Shown piece after piece: positions 45,264-53,373 of a stretch of DNA of 64,000 nucleotides. Both the position numbers and the translations under genes were made by a program. This DNA is from Rhizobium brockwellii. GTDB taxonomy: Bacteria > Pseudomonadota > Alphaproteobacteria > Rhizobiales > Rhizobiaceae. Positions within the stretch are counted from its first letter, which is position 1. Every line of letters starts with the position of its first letter. The notes beneath the pieces were generated by a model. That model was not told the origin of the DNA. It worked only from the letters and a program-made list of their open reading frames with translations, and searched no databases. The stretch is taken from NCBI RefSeq assembly GCF_000769405.2, contig NZ_CP053441.1, positions 372,001-436,000 of the forward strand. The letters run 5' to 3'.

Positions 45264-45801
45264 TCTTCCGCAACACAAACCGGTTCTTGCCGGGGCTGCA
45301 TATAACGGCATCCCAGGGGCGGACATCCGGCTGGAAGCTTTGCCGGAGGGCCATCTCCTGCATGTGCTCGGCGCAATCGAGCCAACCGCGCTCGCCGCGG
45401 AATTGGTGAAAGCAGGCTTTGCGAAAAGTTCGATCCGTAAGGCGGGCTTCCGACAATGGTTCGTCGCCGGCGACGAGCCGCTAGTTCCCGCCAGCCTCGA
45501 TGCTCTTGTGGCAGCGCTTGCGGGCAAGGCCTTCGTCATGGACCAGAGCCACGGGCGCGTGCGCATCGGCGTTTCCGGCCGTTCTTCGCGGGCGCTGCTC
45601 TCAAGGGGGACCGCCGTCGATCTCGATCCTTCCGTCTTCCCGGACGGCCATTCGGCCATGACGATGGTCGGTCATCTCTCGGTGCAGATCGCCCGCACCG
45701 GCAATGACAGCTTCGAGCTTACGGTTCTGCGCAGTTTTGCCGAAAGCCTCTGGGACGATCTCGTGCATATGGCGGCGAGCGCTGAAAAGGATAGCGTCTG
45801 A
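45256..45801 (+). CDS. mgdD: N-methylglutamate dehydrogenase subunit D (SoxG-like)
   Basis: 181 residues, homologous to sarcosine oxidase gamma, with the family stretches VMDQSHGRVRIGVSGRSSRA and LLSRGTAVDLDPSVFPDG. It folds like a small GcvT/folate-binding domain and completes the heterotetramer. The start codon lies inside the mgdC end. It converges with the cpaF-like gene 22 bp away. Confidence 0.9.
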   Translation: MRDLPQHKPVLAGAAYNGIPGADIRLEALPEGHLLHVLGAIEPTALAAELVKAGFAKSSIRKAGFRQWFVAGDEPLVPASLDALVAALAGKAFVMDQSHGRVRIGVSGRSSRALLSRGTAVDLDPSVFPDGHSAMTMVGHLSVQIARTGNDSFELTVLRSFAESLWDDLVHMAASAEKDSV

Positions 45802-45823
45802 TAGAGCCGGGTTTCGATCGTTT

Positions 45824-46966
45824 TTAAGCTGTATGCAGCGCGGCGGCACCGACCCATTCGGGGCGCTCCGCGCCTTGCAATTCTTCGACCGCATCGGCGG
45901 CAAAGCTCGGCACGACACCGGTCCACAGCAGTGCGCCATCCGGATTGGAATGACCATCGCCTTCAAGCTTGTAGATGCTTTCGACGATATACTGGCCGTC
46001 ATTGTTCAGACCCTTGATCTCGGAAATCTCGATCACCCGGCGCCTTCCGGTGCGCTTGAAGCGGGCGATCTGCACGACGACGTCGACCGCCGAGGCGATC
46101 TGGGCGCGCAGCGGCCGAAGCGGCATGTCGATATCAGACATCAGCGCCAGCGTTTCCAGCCGGTGCAGGGAGTCATAGGGCGTGTTCGCGTGCACCGTCG
46201 AAAGGCTGCCGCTGTGACCTGACGTCATCGCCTGGATCATATCGAGCGCCTCGCCGCCGCGGCACTCACCGACGATGATCCGGTCGGGCCGCATGCGCAG
46301 CGACGAGCGGAACAGGTCGCGGATGCTGGCGCCGCCGCGGCCGAAGCGGTCGGGCTTGGTCACTTCGAGATACACCACATGTTCCTTGCGGATCTGCAGT
46401 TCGGACGTGTCCTCGATGACGATGATGCGCTCGTGGTCGGCAAAGGCTTCCGACAGCGCGTTCAGCATCGTCGTCTTGCCGGTGCCGGTGCCGCCGGAGA
46501 TGATGACGTTCTTCTGCAGCCCGACGGCCGCCTGCAGCAGTGACAGCGATTGCTCGGTCAGGCTGCCCTGGGTGACGAGATCGTGGATGCTGCGATGTTC
46601 TTTCAGAAAGCGGCGGATGGAGATGCAAAGCCCGGTGCGGGAGGCGGGCGGCTGGATCATCTGCACGCGCGAACCATCCGGCAGACGGGCCTCGACGCTC
46701 GGTTCCTCCGGCGTCAACCGCTTGCCTGAGAACTGCGCGATGCTGCGCGCGGCCGATTCCAGGTCTTCACGGCTGGCGAACCGCGTATCGGCGCGTTCGA
46801 GCTTGCCTCGCCTTTCGACGAAGATGTCGGATGTGCCGTTGATCAGGATTTCGGACACGCTCGGATCGTCGAGGAGAAAACGGATCGGCCCGAGCAGCTT
46901 GTCCAGCGCCCGGGTCAGGACCTGGAAGGTCGCCTGTTCGGCGGCGTCGTCGGAAACGGCCTTCAT
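45824..46966 (-). CDS. CpaF/TadA-type secretion ATPase 1
   Basis: 380 residues from MKAVSDDAAE, a hexameric type II/IV secretion ATPase. It has the N-terminal domain with SVSEILINGTSDIFVERRGK, Walker A SGGTGTGKTT (about 157-166), the Asp box VIEDTSELQIRKEHVVYLE, and the Walker B region RPDRIIVGECRGGEALDMIQ, then the His box THANTPYDSLHRLE-like sequence. It powers assembly of Tad/Flp pili or secretion. It is translated from a codon overlapping (TGATG) the stop of a 43-residue ORF and is divergent from the rest of the tad-like cluster, which has its own second ATPase. Confidence 0.92.
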   Translation of the reverse strand: MKAVSDDAAEQATFQVLTRALDKLLGPIRFLLDDPSVSEILINGTSDIFVERRGKLERADTRFASREDLESAARSIAQFSGKRLTPEEPSVEARLPDGSRVQMIQPPASRTGLCISIRRFLKEHRSIHDLVTQGSLTEQSLSLLQAAVGLQKNVIISGGTGTGKTTMLNALSEAFADHERIIVIEDTSELQIRKEHVVYLEVTKPDRFGRGGASIRDLFRSSLRMRPDRIIVGECRGGEALDMIQAMTSGHSGSLSTVHANTPYDSLHRLETLALMSDIDMPLRPLRAQIASAVDVVVQIARFKRTGRRRVIEISEIKGLNNDGQYIVESIYKLEGDGHSNPDGALLWTGVVPSFAADAVEELQGAERPEWVGAAALHTA

Positions 46967-47097
46967 CAGAGCGGCATCCCGACCAGGACCGTGCTCATGC
47001 CGAACAGCGTCGCCATCATCTGAACCGCGGTCGGAAAGAACATCATCAATGGAATGAGGACCAATCCAAGTATTAAGATGCTGCTCATCGTTTCCAT
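46966..47097 (-). CDS. 43-residue hydrophobic membrane microprotein coupled to the ATPase gene
   Basis: The ORF encodes METMSSILILGLVLIPLMMF then a tail of similar character ending VLVGMPL. It has a GGAGAGAGAACG ribosome site and its TGA overlaps the ATPase start (TGATG). Residues 7-43 are nearly all hydrophobic, enough for one or two membrane spans. It lacks the DERG motif of the pilin-like ORF but shares an IPLM stretch with it. No family is recognised; a membrane adaptor for the ATPase or a pilin-like subunit are possibilities. Confidence 0.7.
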   Translation of the reverse strand: METMSSILILGLVLIPLMMFFPTAVQMMATLFGMSTVLVGMPL

Positions 47098-47605
47098 CGT
47101 TCTCTCTCCGGATCGACTGGCGGGCGATACCCACCATTTGACGAAAGCTTAATCCAGATCATCAAACAACGCCATGGTCGGGCGCCGCGCAGGCAGCGAT
47201 TCCGACCGCGGTACGCCGTTTCTTCTATCGCTTTGAAAGAATTGGCCAATTATGGAGCAGTAGACGAAGCCTCGTGCGGCCGTCAAAAACTTCATCTACG
47301 CCGGTAAAACTGTAGCCTGTTCAAAAGCTTAGTTGAAAAGATCCGGCGTCAACTGCGATTTTGCAGCCGATGCCTCCAAGACAATTGGAACCCTTCGTTT
47401 CGTTTGCTTGACGGAGGGCTGGCCTTGGGCGCACTCTTGGGTCTTAATGGTGTTGCTCAACAAACGTTGGCCGCCGGGGAAGAAAAGCTGAAGCAGAAAA
47501 TATCATTGGAACGAGCAACATACTCGTTCGGATCGATAGCGCATGCTTGGTTCATCTTCACCACGGCTTAGATCCGAAACAAACCTGGGAATGAGGAGTA
47601 CTCAC
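47098..47605. other. Divergent regulatory gap of the tad-like locus
   Basis: 508 bp between the microprotein-ATPase unit and the plus-strand tad-like operon. No plausible ORF is seen. It is less GC-rich than its surroundings and holds a perfect 12-bp palindrome AATTGGCCAATT (47240-47251). Promoters for both directions must lie here, but no clear -35/-10 pair can be named. Confidence 0.6.
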
Positions 47606-47809
47606 ATGTTTGGTAAACTCAAGACTCTCGCAATTGCACTTCACAAGGACGAGCGCGGCGACATGGCCCAGATCGTCCTGGCCGTCGCCCTGATCGTCAT
47701 TCCGCTGATGCTGATCCTGCTCGCATTCGGCAAACAGATCGGCGAATGGTTCAACGAAAAGAACACGGCGCTCTCGGATGCCGAGAGAATTCCTGAGCCG
47801 GGTCAATAA
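47606..47809 (+). CDS. Pilin-like small membrane protein
   Basis: 67 residues from MFGKLKTLAI, with a GAGGAG site. The N-terminal LHKDERGDMAQIVLAVALIV resembles the DERG leader plus hydrophobic helix of TadE/TadG and Flp proteins (compare LHRDERGFLSPIILYMTIAL and LHRDRRGLASIEFVLAAPVI in the later genes). Cleavage after the Gly would leave a short helical subunit. It starts the operon next to the prepilin peptidase, so it may be the major pseudopilin. It lacks the Glu-Tyr motif of classical Flp. Confidence 0.7.
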   Translation: MFGKLKTLAIALHKDERGDMAQIVLAVALIVIPLMLILLAFGKQIGEWFNEKNTALSDAERIPEPGQ

Positions 47810-47822
47810 GCGGGTCGGGATC

Positions 47823-48386
47823 ATGGATACGACCTATGATCTGACCCTGATGCCTGCGGCGGCGGCTCTTGCCGTCGCCTGCACCATGACCGCGGCGGTG
47901 CTCGACCATCGCCACGGTCATATCCCGAACGCCGTCACCTATCCTTGCCTGCTTGGCGGGTTCATGTTGGCGGCAGTCAGCGGCGGTCTCGCAGGGATAG
48001 GGCTTGCCTTCGCAGGCCTCCTTGCAGCCGGCCTGATCTTTTTCATCGCCTTCGCAGCCGGAAGCTGCGGCGGCGGCGACGTCAAGCTGATGGCGGCGCT
48101 CGGCGCCATTCTTGGTCTCTGGCCCGCCATCGACGTCACCCTTGCATCGCTGATGGTCGGCGGCGTGATCGCCGTTTTCTCCATGGCGCGGCGTGTTCAG
48201 TGGAACGTGCTGGCCCGAACGGTCGGATTGTTCGCGCTTCTCCTGCCTGCCGGTTTCCGCGATGCCGCTTCCGTGCTGAGGCCGCGCGAAACCCATCATA
48301 CCGTCCGCTTCGGCGTTGCCGCCGCTCTCGGACTTCTCTGGTGCCTTTTCATGCCCGATTTCACCCCTCTTTCATTCGTGAGGTAA
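47823..48386 (+). CDS. Prepilin peptidase, A24 family (CpaA/TadV-like)
   Basis: 187 residues, about six membrane helices. The aspartyl protease motifs are DHRHGHIPN (first catalytic Asp near residue 28) and GGGDVKLMAALG (GxGD-type second Asp, near 85). It cleaves prepilin leaders at the inner membrane. The start (MDTTYDL) follows the pilin-like gene by 13 bp. Confidence 0.9.
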   Translation: MDTTYDLTLMPAAAALAVACTMTAAVLDHRHGHIPNAVTYPCLLGGFMLAAVSGGLAGIGLAFAGLLAAGLIFFIAFAAGSCGGGDVKLMAALGAILGLWPAIDVTLASLMVGGVIAVFSMARRVQWNVLARTVGLFALLLPAGFRDAASVLRPRETHHTVRFGVAAALGLLWCLFMPDFTPLSFVR

Positions 48387-48391
48387 CGGCA

Positions 48392-49189
48392 ATGCGCGCG
48401 GAACTCGAACGCCCCATCTTCGACGGTGCCTTCTGGAGTTCGATCCTGCACTCACGGACCTTCTGGATCCCTGAGGATCACGGCGCGCTCCTCGGTACCT
48501 TTGCGATCGCCATGATGCTGCTTGCCTCGATGCTGCTGCTGCCGCGGCTTTCCGCCCGCCGGCGCCGAATATCGGAGCTTCACGACGATATCTCCGGCAG
48601 CACGACGATGATGGATTTCGTGCTCGTGACACCGGTCTTCGTCTTCTTCATGTTCGTGGTCTTCCAGTTCACCATCCTGGCAAAAAACCACCTCTTCACC
48701 CACTATGCCGCCTATACGGCGGCCCGCAGCGCCCGCGTCTATTTCTGCCCAGCCCTGCCGATCACCCTTAGAAGCCTAATCGACGTCAAGACCTGCGATG
48801 ACGACGCTGCAGCCGGCAAGGCCGATCTTGCCGCCCGCCTGGCGCTGATCCCGGCCGCACCCTACGACCAGTTGAAATGCGTCGGTGCCTGCCAGCCGCC
48901 GGAAGATGCGCTGAAAAGCCTTGCCGATGCCTCCGGGCTTTCGAAGAACTGGCGCGCGATGCGCAACCAGGCTCGCTACATGTTCGACCCGCAGAACGTC
49001 ACGGTGACCGTCGACCGCGCCCCGATGGCGCTCTATGCCGCCATCAACCGCTCGCCGCATGTGCCGGTCACCGCCAAGGTGGAAGCGCGCTTCCTGCTGC
49101 TCGAATATGCCGGCTGGGTCTTTGCCCGCGGCCAGAGGAAAGACGGCCGCTACTACACGATCTCGACGGCGGAGGTGAACCTGCTATGA
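48392..49189 (+). CDS. TadE-like pilus assembly protein with extra N-terminal segment
   Basis: 265 residues from MRAELERP with a GAGGTAACG site. Two membrane helices are seen: one at about 34-53 and a second, TMMDFVLVTPVFVFFMFVVF, near 72-91, which resembles a TadE helix. The rest, with paired cysteines (FCPALP, VKTCDDD, KCVGACQP), is periplasmic. The N-terminal extension of about 65 residues is unusual for TadE. It ends ATGA, overlapping the next start. Confidence 0.75.
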   Translation: MRAELERPIFDGAFWSSILHSRTFWIPEDHGALLGTFAIAMMLLASMLLLPRLSARRRRISELHDDISGSTTMMDFVLVTPVFVFFMFVVFQFTILAKNHLFTHYAAYTAARSARVYFCPALPITLRSLIDVKTCDDDAAAGKADLAARLALIPAAPYDQLKCVGACQPPEDALKSLADASGLSKNWRAMRNQARYMFDPQNVTVTVDRAPMALYAAINRSPHVPVTAKVEARFLLLEYAGWVFARGQRKDGRYYTISTAEVNLL

Positions 49190-50826
49190 CACCGACCCTC
49201 ATCAAGCGCCTGCACCGCGACGAACGCGGTTTCCTGTCACCGATCATTCTCTACATGACGATCGCGCTCGCCCTGATGATCGTCTGGATCCTGAATACGG
49301 GACAGATGATCTACGACAAGCAGCGCACGCAGGACACGGCCGATGCCGCAGCACTCGTCCATGCCGACTGGGAAGCCCGCTATCTCAACATCATGGCGAT
49401 GAACAACGTCGCCTCCTCACAGGCAACCGTCGTCATGGCAACATCGGTCGCCTTCCAGCTGACCACGGCGGAACTGGCCCTGCGCTCGACCGCCATTCTG
49501 GCGAAACTTGCCGAATATTCCTTCACCGAAGGCTTCGGGCCGGCCTCGCTGCTGCCGCCGCTTCCCCCGATGCCCTATTGCCCCGGCTGGCAGAAGGTCC
49601 CGATCGTCGGTGGCATCATCTACGGCGCTTGCCTGGCTTTCCAAGGATTCCGGGCGACGGAAGCCGGCCTGGCGATTGGATATACGGTGAAAGCACAACT
49701 CGATTATGATCCCTGGGGCCTCATCGTGAAGTCCAGCGACATCATCGACGCCATGAACGACCTCAACGACTATCTCGTCGAGAGCTTTCCCCAGCGCGTC
49801 GGCAACGAAGCCCTGCATCTGGTGCGCCTGAACAAGTCGGACCACGTCGTCTTCCATCCGCCGTGCGAATCCTGCGGCCAGGCTGGAGAAGGCGCTGGCG
49901 GTAACCTGCCGGTCGATCGCGACGGCATCAATCCCGCCTCGGCCTATGCTGAAATGTGCATTGCGATGACCTACGGTACGCAGGGGCAGGACCCGTTTCT
50001 CATGCGCGGTGAATTTGCCAACCGCGGCTTCCCCAACGGCAAGGGTCCGTTGACCGCGGGCGGAGTCGACGGCAGCCATATTCGCGACTGGGTGAACCAC
50101 GAAAGCGGCATCGACGATGCGCTGGTGAATTTTTACATCTTTTATGAAGCCTTCGGCCCGGCTTACCTGAGCAAGGTGCCGTTCAAGGCGATCGTCGAGC
50201 AATATGCCGGCGATCTGAGCTGGCTGGAAGAAGCAGCGCTCGACGTCAGCTTCTGGCTCGCGGACAAGGTCTTCGGCGTCGGCTTCGGCGTCACCAATCC
50301 CTTCCAGCTGCCGATCGACGTACCGCCGCGTTATTCTGATTCTCAGACAAAGGACGAGAATGATTTCACCCGCAAGTTCGACACGATCTGGGATGGGGTC
50401 TGCAGCCCGGCGGGCGCTGCGATTTCGATGGCAGGCGCGCTGCCTGTCGTCTCCTTCCCGAAGCCCTACTGGCTGAAGGGACGCACACCTTTCAACTTCA
50501 CGCCCTTCGGCGGCGAGCAACTCGACGACTACCAGACGCTGGCGATCGTTTCGCGCGCCCCGCGCGCCAGGCTGCAGATCCGCATCTTCAAGGACAAGAC
50601 ACCGTCCGCCTATGCGCTCGCGCAGAGCTGGGTTCACAATTACACGGCCTTCGACCTCTACACGCAGGACTGGCTGGCATCGCTTGCGCCCGCCACGCTT
50701 GCCGACGATATCGGCGAGGTTTCGAACACCATCAAGCAGAGCCCGGCGGCCGACAGTTTTACCGGCCTGACCCGCGTCTTCGACCGAGGAGGAGCCAATG
50801 CCTGGGCTGCCGTCAACACACACTGA
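49186..50826 (+). CDS. TadG-like pseudopilin-related protein
   Basis: 546 residues. The N-terminus LHRDERGFLSPIILYMTIAL is a TadG/TadE-type leader helix, followed by DTADAAALVHADWEARYLNI, a TadG-like motif. The large extracytoplasmic region has no von Willebrand fold that I can see; it contains CESCGQ cysteines and VDGSHIRDWVNHESG. Translation is coupled at both ends (ATGA start overlap; the next start lies inside its end). Confidence 0.78.
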   Translation: MTPTLIKRLHRDERGFLSPIILYMTIALALMIVWILNTGQMIYDKQRTQDTADAAALVHADWEARYLNIMAMNNVASSQATVVMATSVAFQLTTAELALRSTAILAKLAEYSFTEGFGPASLLPPLPPMPYCPGWQKVPIVGGIIYGACLAFQGFRATEAGLAIGYTVKAQLDYDPWGLIVKSSDIIDAMNDLNDYLVESFPQRVGNEALHLVRLNKSDHVVFHPPCESCGQAGEGAGGNLPVDRDGINPASAYAEMCIAMTYGTQGQDPFLMRGEFANRGFPNGKGPLTAGGVDGSHIRDWVNHESGIDDALVNFYIFYEAFGPAYLSKVPFKAIVEQYAGDLSWLEEAALDVSFWLADKVFGVGFGVTNPFQLPIDVPPRYSDSQTKDENDFTRKFDTIWDGVCSPAGAAISMAGALPVVSFPKPYWLKGRTPFNFTPFGGEQLDDYQTLAIVSRAPRARLQIRIFKDKTPSAYALAQSWVHNYTAFDLYTQDWLASLAPATLADDIGEVSNTIKQSPAADSFTGLTRVFDRGGANAWAAVNTH

Positions 50827-51478
50827 GCCTATGGGCGGGCCTCCGGGCCGCGGGCTGCTGATGCGGCTGCACCGCGACAGGCGCGGCCTTGCCTCTATCG
50901 AATTCGTGCTCGCCGCGCCGGTTATCCTGCTGATCGTGATTTTCGTCATCCACGCCAACAAGATTTCCACCAAAAAGGTAGGAACCATGCTTGCCATGCG
51001 CAACGCCGCCTTCGCCGAGGCGAATGGGCTGGACTGCACGTCGGATTTCTCGAACGTCTTCCCCATCCCGGCCTTGCCGGCACTGCCCGGGGGCGACGCC
51101 ATGAGCTGCTCGCGCACGCCATCGCATGAAGGCGACGGCGACCCTCAGCGCACCTTTGTCTGGGACGACGTACAAAATACCTTGAAGAGCGACGGCCGCG
51201 ATTTCGGCGACATGGTCGGCGATCTCGCCAATGAGAAGCCGCAGCTAGTCACCGCGACCGCCGACCGGGTCTACAAGTTCAGGGATTCCGACGATCTCGA
51301 TACGATCAAGAGCCTCCGCTGGAAGGACGCGTTCACGGTCGACGATTCAACGCTGTTTGCCTCGCACAATAACGATACCACGCGCCGAGGCTACGATCCG
51401 ACGCTGCGCCGGGAAATCCGCGATGTGGCCAGCGATTCCGGCGATCTGTTCGACGGCGTCTTTCCGGGAGCGAAATAA
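50798..51478 (+). CDS. TadE/TadF-like minor pseudopilin
   Basis: 226 residues. The start at 50798 has an excellent GAGGAGG site inside the previous gene; starts at 50831 or 50861 are possible. LHRDRRGLASIEFVLAAPVI is a classic TadE leader with the Glu at +5-like position. The periplasmic part has one Cys pair and an acidic character. It probably initiates the fibre together with the TadG-like protein. Confidence 0.82.
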   Translation: MPGLPSTHTEPMGGPPGRGLLMRLHRDRRGLASIEFVLAAPVILLIVIFVIHANKISTKKVGTMLAMRNAAFAEANGLDCTSDFSNVFPIPALPALPGGDAMSCSRTPSHEGDGDPQRTFVWDDVQNTLKSDGRDFGDMVGDLANEKPQLVTATADRVYKFRDSDDLDTIKSLRWKDAFTVDDSTLFASHNNDTTRRGYDPTLRREIRDVASDSGDLFDGVFPGAK

Positions 51479-51479
51479 G

Positions 51480-52418
51480 ATGAGACAGGGCGCGCGCATC
51501 TCCTTTCGTCTCGTCGGCCACCTCGCCGGCCATCTCACTGGTTTGGCTCTTGTGATCGGGCTTGCCGCCGCCATGGCCACACCTGTTCGCGCCGAAATCT
51601 ACAAGGATTTCAGAGTGACGCTGAATTCGATGATGGCCGGCATTCTCGGCGCGCCAGAGCGGGCGCCGCGCGATCTCGTCATCAACGGCCAACCGCTTGA
51701 ATTCACGCCCTACCAGAGCGATCGCAGCATTTCCGATATCACCGACGAATGGCTGCGGGTGCTGGCCGCCAATACAAGGCCGGCCTTGCCCAGGAGCGAC
51801 AATAAGGAAGAACTGACCGCCGTCATTGCCGCCAACATGCTGATCGTCCCGAAGACGAGCCGCATCCGCGACGATCTCGCCGTGGTGGTGCGCTTCTTCG
51901 ACGGCGACGGTGAGGCGGCCCTCGACTATCTCCGCCGGCAGGATCCTAAAAATCCTTCGGCAAGAGCACCGATCCCGGGCGTCTCGATCATGATCCGCCG
52001 TCCCGCCGATGCGCCGAGGACCGAGGTGCTGATGAGCCGCTTCGAGGATGTTGCCTCGACGCTGCCGGCCTTCGCGGCTCCGGCCGATGTCAGCAAGCTG
52101 CCGATGTCGCTGCGTCCGCCGGCCGGTGTCGAGGTGCTGAGCGATATCGGCGATCGCGACGAGGGCCACACGTCGCGCACGGTCGTGTCGAAAGGCACGC
52201 TGTCGGCCGTGCGCTGGTCCGATCAGCGTGCCGATCTGCTTGCCCGCGACGGCTTTACCATCGAGACGCCGCCGGCGCAGCGCGGCGGAGTCACCGCGCT
52301 TTATGGCCGACGCGGCAGCGTTGAGGCCAATGTTTTGTACACCCGCAGCAAGACCGACGGCCGGACCGTCGAAGTCATTCAAATCAGGCAACCCTTCGTC
52401 GAAGGAATAACACCATGA
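51480..52418 (+). CDS. Exported hypothetical protein of the tad-like locus
   Basis: 312 residues with an N-terminal signal peptide (LVIGLAAAMATPVRA, cleavage after about residue 39). The mature part has no recognised domain: SMMAGILGAPERAPRDLVIN, RIRDDLAVVVRFFDGDGEAA and RRPADAPRTEVLMSRFEDVA. It begins 1 bp after the previous stop and overlaps cpaB by 4 bp, so it belongs to the machine. It could occupy a periplasmic or outer-membrane role in the absence of CpaC/CpaD. Confidence 0.75.
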   Translation: MRQGARISFRLVGHLAGHLTGLALVIGLAAAMATPVRAEIYKDFRVTLNSMMAGILGAPERAPRDLVINGQPLEFTPYQSDRSISDITDEWLRVLAANTRPALPRSDNKEELTAVIAANMLIVPKTSRIRDDLAVVVRFFDGDGEAALDYLRRQDPKNPSARAPIPGVSIMIRRPADAPRTEVLMSRFEDVASTLPAFAAPADVSKLPMSLRPPAGVEVLSDIGDRDEGHTSRTVVSKGTLSAVRWSDQRADLLARDGFTIETPPAQRGGVTALYGRRGSVEANVLYTRSKTDGRTVEVIQIRQPFVEGITP

Positions 52419-53353
52419 ACTGGAAGCTCATCGCGGCCGTCATCGTCGGGCTTATCACCGGCGTTCTCCTCTATTTCTGGACCGAGAGCGTCAAGAACGA
52501 GCAGGTGGCCTATGCCTTCATGCGGCTCCAGCCTGACAGGAAGGTCACGCGAGGACAGGCGATCACGCCCGACATGCTCGCCGAACCGGTGATGCTGCCG
52601 GAAAGCTTCGGGGCGCTGGCCAAGCTCGCGGTTCCCGCCGCCAGCGCCTATCAGGAATGGCTGAAGGACAGGACGGCTGCGAGCGACATTCCGGCCGGCT
52701 CAGTGCTGCTCTTCCAGTATTTCGACGATACCGACGGCGGACGCCTGACGACGATGATCGCGCCCGGCAAGCGGGCGCTGACCCTGCCCGTCAACGCGGC
52801 CGCGGCCGTCGGCCATTTCGTCGAGCCGGGCAGCTATGTCGATATCCTCGGCACCGTCGACGAACCGGTCGAACCCGTGGCGCCGGCCGCCGCGGCCCAG
52901 CCGGGCGCCCCTGGCCAGCCCGCTGCGGTCCCGGGCCAGGCACCGGCCGCAGCCGGACAGCCGCAGGCTCCAGCCCAGCCGCAGTCGCCGGTCGAGCAGA
53001 TGCTGAAGAATTATCTCACCCAGTACCCCGGAGCCGACGAGAACGATGTCAACGCCTACCGCAAACAGGCGCAGGATTATAAACTCGGCATCAGCTCGCG
53101 CACCCGCGTCGTCACCCGCACCTTCCTGCAGAATGTCAAAGTGCTGGCCGTCGGCGCGGCGACGACGGCGGAGGGCGCGGTCACCAAGGCCAACAGCACC
53201 TACAACAATGTGACCGTCGAAGTGACTCCGTCGGAAGCCGAAATGCTGATTTTTGCCATGGGCCAGTCGAACGGCAGCCTGAACCTCGTGCTGCGCAATC
53301 CGGCCGACAATACCGTCGAGGATCTGCCGAGCATCAACTGGACGCGCATGTGA
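52415..53353 (+). CDS. CpaB/RcpC-like pilus assembly protein
   Basis: 312 residues. One N-terminal membrane helix (LIAAVIVGLITGVLLYFW, about 4-21) is followed by an SAF-like domain (VTRGQAITPDMLAEPVMLP) and the RcpC/CpaB block ALTLPVNAAAAVGHFVEPGS, VDILGTVD, RTFLQNVKVLAVG, VTVEVTPSEAEMLIFAMGQ. An unusual Pro/Ala/Gln-rich insert lies at about 155-195. It normally works with the secretin CpaC, which is not found in the window. Confidence 0.87.
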   Translation: MNWKLIAAVIVGLITGVLLYFWTESVKNEQVAYAFMRLQPDRKVTRGQAITPDMLAEPVMLPESFGALAKLAVPAASAYQEWLKDRTAASDIPAGSVLLFQYFDDTDGGRLTTMIAPGKRALTLPVNAAAAVGHFVEPGSYVDILGTVDEPVEPVAPAAAAQPGAPGQPAAVPGQAPAAAGQPQAPAQPQSPVEQMLKNYLTQYPGADENDVNAYRKQAQDYKLGISSRTRVVTRTFLQNVKVLAVGAATTAEGAVTKANSTYNNVTVEVTPSEAEMLIFAMGQSNGSLNLVLRNPADNTVEDLPSINWTRM

Positions 53354-53373
53354 CCGGCGCGGGGGAATAAGCC

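Noticed and set aside
40766..45801. Heterotetrameric sarcosine oxidase (soxBDAG)
   Set aside because: The same subunits occur in N-methylglutamate dehydrogenase, and the adjacent gmaS, mgsABC and tmm/dmm genes favour that assignment; there is no glyA or betaine demethylase nearby.
49417..51117. Long minus-strand ORF (566 codons) opposite the TadG-like gene
   Set aside because: It is a shadow of GC-rich codon usage on the plus strand; the plus frame has TadG features, coupled starts and ribosome sites.
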